From M2408 sp040386975 (lineage in GTDB: Bacteria; Bacteroidota; Bacteroidia; Flavobacteriales_D; Crocinitomicaceae), in the NCBI GenBank assembly GCA_040386975.1, contig JAZKEO010000004.1:1-64000 (forward strand): a stretch of DNA of 64,000 nucleotides. The letters are read 5' to 3'. Within the stretch, counting starts at the first letter, position 1; every line of letters starts with the position of its first letter. Below, piece after piece: positions 61,729 through 64,000 of this stretch. Position numbers and translations under genes: made by a program. The notes beneath the pieces were generated by a model. The model was not told where the DNA came from and made no database searches. It was given only the letters and a program-made list of their open reading frames with translations.

Positions 61729-61971
61729 TTAATCGATACTACAGTTGATAGTATAGGGTCCACCTAAGTCACTACCTGTTTTTTCATTCGCACTACATTT
61801 GCCTTCTGCATCAACACGATTATCTTTATACGTATAATTAGAGTAATTTTGTGTTGTACTTCCTCCTGCATCAGTGTAGGTTTTATCACATTCACATCTG
61901 AATTCTTTTTTACAAGATGTCATAGATGCTAAAGCTAAAAAGACTCCTGACATTAAAATTAATTTTTTCAT
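61729..61971 (-). CDS. Small lipoprotein with cysteine-rich body
   Basis: An 80-residue protein with a signal peptide and lipobox ASMTSC (acylated Cys at residue 20), followed by KKEF. The mature part of about 60 residues carries four further cysteines (RCEC, KCS, INCS), likely disulfide-bonded outside the cytoplasm. No known domain; I cannot assign a function. It converges on the gene at 60036 and has a hairpin between. Confidence 0.75.
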   Translation of the reverse strand: MKKLILMSGVFLALASMTSCKKEFRCECDKTYTDAGGSTTQNYSNYTYKDNRVDAEGKCSANEKTGSDLGGPYTINCSID

Positions 61972-62287
61972 ATTTCTAGATTTTAATTTATTTCTACAAA
62001 GTTCCTTTTTATGTAATCAATATGTGTTACATAAGTTTATGGATAAATTACATAATCTACGGTTCTGTTGAAAATCAAGAAGAATGAGGAAATAAAAAAA
62101 CTGATGAAGAAAATCTACATCAGTCTAATTAATTTTATTTAACTTGTCACAGCAGTGCAGTCGATTATTCAGGAAAAAAGGGAAATTGGATAATGTTGTA
62201 GTTTGTAAATAGATAAAGAATCAGACAACCACGAGATAAAATCCCGCGGTAGCTAAAAAGATAACTTAAGATTAATAATTAAACTTT
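61972..62287. other. 316-bp spacer containing a minus-strand terminator
   Basis: No supported gene lies here. A 7-bp hairpin (actgatg 62100-62106 / catcagt 62118-62124) with T7 on the minus strand (62094-62100) is a plausible terminator for the DUF4249/TonB receptor operon. The rest is A+T-rich without a clear element; part of it must hold the promoter of the small lipoprotein gene, which I cannot identify. Confidence 0.5.
62094..62124 (-). terminator. Terminator for the TonB receptor/DUF4249 operon
   Basis: Minus strand: stem actgatg / catcagt with an 11-nt loop, then T7. It lies about 165 nt beyond the DUF4249 stop codon. Confidence 0.55.
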
Positions 62288-63076
62288 TTAAGGAATAATA
62301 ATCATTTTTTTCTGAAAAGTTTGAGCAGAAAAATAACCTAAGCAATCAGAACCAAAATTCGATTCAGGATTTGCTGGTACAGCTCCACCCGTTCCGCCTG
62401 CATTAACACTTAAAGTGTAAAAATACTTGAACACATTTTCATCAATGCACATCATTTCTAGTGTTGCTGTATCGCCAGAAAGATATTCTCCACCAAAAAT
62501 TGGCTCTAAAACTTCAACTCCGTCAGCAAATTGATCGGTTTGTAAATAAATTCCGCCTACTGGTAAATTACCATCATACAAATTGAAACTGTAATAATTT
62601 TTCACTCCGGCTGGATCAATACGATTGGCAATCAAAAATGATGTTGGCTCTGGTCCTCCAAAAGCGAATGTTTCTAAAGTCAAGGAATCAATTGGAACAT
62701 GTGTTGGCATCGTGCTTGAAGAAGTAAAGGTTTTTCCGTCAACTGAAACAGTAATGGTATACGTTCTTCCTTCAACTCCTAAATAATTTGTTGTTTTGTA
62801 AATTCCCGGTGAATCCAAGCTTAAAGTTGTTGTGTTACCCAAATTGTCGCTAATCGTTACAATCGCATTGTCAACGGTCGGAAAAGCCGTGTTTTCATCA
62901 AAATTAAGTGTTCTAGTAATCTTTACATAATGAACCAATGAATCTTTGTTCACAATTCCCTCAATAACGTATTTCGGATTTTCAGAATTCAAATCCAAAT
63001 CAATGACTTTTTCGCACGAAGTATTCACAAAAACAAGTAGTGATAAAAGTATAAGGATGGTAAAATATCTGCTCAT
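62288..63076 (-). CDS. DUF4249 lipoprotein
   Basis: A 262-residue surface-type lipoprotein. The signal peptide has a lipobox ending NTSC (Cys at about residue 20), followed by EKVIDLDLNSENPKYVIEGIV, the standard start of DUF4249. The body is beta-rich with TVDNAIVTISDNLGN and YTITVSVDGKTFTSSS. DUF4249 proteins accompany TonB receptors in Bacteroidota, in the way SusD accompanies SusC, but their ligand is not known to me. Its start is 1 nt from the receptor's stop codon, so both are one operon. The family is often longer; this one is at the short end. Confidence 0.88.
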   Translation of the reverse strand: MSRYFTILILLSLLVFVNTSCEKVIDLDLNSENPKYVIEGIVNKDSLVHYVKITRTLNFDENTAFPTVDNAIVTISDNLGNTTTLSLDSPGIYKTTNYLGVEGRTYTITVSVDGKTFTSSSTMPTHVPIDSLTLETFAFGGPEPTSFLIANRIDPAGVKNYYSFNLYDGNLPVGGIYLQTDQFADGVEVLEPIFGGEYLSGDTATLEMMCIDENVFKYFYTLSVNAGGTGGAVPANPESNFGSDCLGYFSAQTFQKKMIIIP

Positions 63077-63077
63077 C

Positions 63078-64000
63078 TTATTTGAATTTAAAATTGTAAG
63101 TAATAGCTGGAATAATCTTAAACAAAGCTATTTGAACTGCTTCCGTTTTACTTGGATCATTTTCATTTTCTCTAAATGAAATAGAATACGCATTTTCACG
63201 AGCATAGGTATTATAAATAGAAAAATTCCATGAACTCTCAAATTTCTCAGTGTTTTTCCTATACCACGTTAAACCCAAATCCAGACGATGATAATCCGGC
63301 ATACGTGAAGCATTTCTTTCTGTAAAGGAGAATTGTGTTTGTCCGTTTATTTCATATTTCCCGGAAGGAAAAGTTACGGCATTTCCAGTATAAAAAACAA
63401 ACAAAGCAGAAACGGATAATTTTTTATTGATGTCATAAATCGTCACCAAAGAAATATCGTGTGTTCTATCTTGTTTAGCAAAATACCAATCGTTATTGTT
63501 AATTCCATCAATTTTACGTTCCGTTTTAGAAAGCGTATAACTCAACCAACCTGTAAATTTCCCTTGTTTTTTCTTCAAAATAAACTCCATTCCGTAAGCA
63601 CGTCCAATTCCATAAAGCAATTCCCCCTCTAATAAATCATTTGCCTGCGTATTCGCCCCATTTCTGTAATCGATTTGGTTGTACATGCTTTTGTAATAAG
63701 TTTCCACATTAAATTCATACTTATTTTCCTGAAAATTTTTGAACCATCCTAAAGAAACTTGATCAGATAATTCTGGTTTTGTGTTCAAAGAAGTTGACAA
63801 CCAAACATCTGTTGGTGAAGAAGATGTTGAATTTGAAACCAAATGAATATTTTGTGCATTTCTAGCATAGGCCGCCTTTATAGAAGCCGTTTTCGAATAC
63901 ATATAACTAAAAGAAACTCGAGGCTCAATATTCCAATAAGTTTTATAAATCTCATTTTTTGAGTAAACCATTGTATCCAGTACTTTTCCGTCAACATCAT
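63078..64000 (-). CDS. TonB-dependent receptor, C-terminal barrel part (5' partial at right edge)
   Basis: The frame stays open to base 64000; the ATG at 63971 is internal (DVDGKVLDTMVYSKNEI), so only the last 306 residues are present. Features are outer-membrane barrel strands with a strong aromatic/polar alternation (SFSYMYSKTASIKAAYARN, GMEFILKKKQGKFTGWLSYT, RLDLGLTWYRK) and a C-terminus ending TYNFKFK. This is the class of receptor paired with DUF4249 lipoproteins, which normally has an N-terminal CarboxypepD_reg domain and plug, outside the window. The ligand is unknown. Confidence 0.88.
   Translation of the reverse strand, partial: DVDGKVLDTMVYSKNEIYKTYWNIEPRVSFSYMYSKTASIKAAYARNAQNIHLVSNSTSSSPTDVWLSTSLNTKPELSDQVSLGWFKNFQENKYEFNVETYYKSMYNQIDYRNGANTQANDLLEGELLYGIGRAYGMEFILKKKQGKFTGWLSYTLSKTERKIDGINNNDWYFAKQDRTHDISLVTIYDINKKLSVSALFVFYTGNAVTFPSGKYEINGQTQFSFTERNASRMPDYHRLDLGLTWYRKNTEKFESSWNFSIYNTYARENAYSISFRENENDPSKTEAVQIALFKIIPAITYNFKFK

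Overview
The window looks like a draft-assembly segment from a Bacteroidota bacterium, most likely order Flavobacteriales. The family is not determined; a Crocinitomicaceae-like genome is only a guess. The evidence is strongly A+T-rich DNA, five proteins ending in type IX secretion (T9SS) sorting domains, an LpxC-FabZ fusion, a TonB receptor/DUF4249 lipoprotein pair, Bacteroidota-only families (DUF2795, DUF4301), and many TAnnTTTG promoter boxes. Four runs of N mark assembly gaps, and three of them interrupt genes. I see no rRNA, tRNA, CRISPR array, insertion sequence or prophage.

Layout. 1-577: possible 3' end of a gene, then a repeat-rich spacer. 578-5823: three tandem POT-family peptide transporters. 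5900-10765: TatD-like hydrolase, TcdA-like dehydratase, ACMSD, a YafK-type L,D-transpeptidase-fold enzyme, and two unknown envelope proteins. 10840-16152: SF1 helicase, DUF4301 protein, methyltransferase, cobalamin adenosyltransferase and DUF2795 protein. 16209-20979: MORN-like protein, GmhB-like phosphatase, GT2 glycosyltransferase, an LVIVD-repeat T9SS protein and a 32-residue membrane microprotein. 21083-25152: two cold-shock genes flanking a DUF3592 protein, a TPR histidine kinase, a LapA-domain protein and a DtxR-type regulator. 25275-29200: GNAT protein, polysaccharide deacetylase and a PhoR/PhoB-like pair.

29531-33889 holds a beta-helix lipoprotein and a TonB-dependent receptor, divergent from phoB. 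The spacer carries an 11-bp-phased array resembling a Pho box, so this looks like a phosphate-responsive outer-membrane locus. 34010-46920 is occupied by two giant tandem paralogues: M43-type metalloproteases with GEVED domains, long Ig-like repeat arrays and T9SS signals. 47014-54271: pyrF, mtnB, a short MutS2, thioredoxin, and two secreted proteins with almost identical C-terminal sorting domains. 54387-59950: an anchored protein of unknown function, the lipid A genes lpxD, lpxC-fabZ and lpxA, then an RlmD-like methyltransferase. 60036-64000: an unknown secreted protein, a small lipoprotein, and a TonB receptor/DUF4249 operon that runs off the right edge.

The dominant theme is the cell envelope and secretion: lipid A synthesis, TonB receptors, surface lipoproteins and T9SS cargo. 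The most notable non-coding signals are the phased Pho-like boxes, a set of -7 boxes lying exactly 4 nt before start codons (predicted leaderless mRNAs), and several families of dispersed intergenic repeats.
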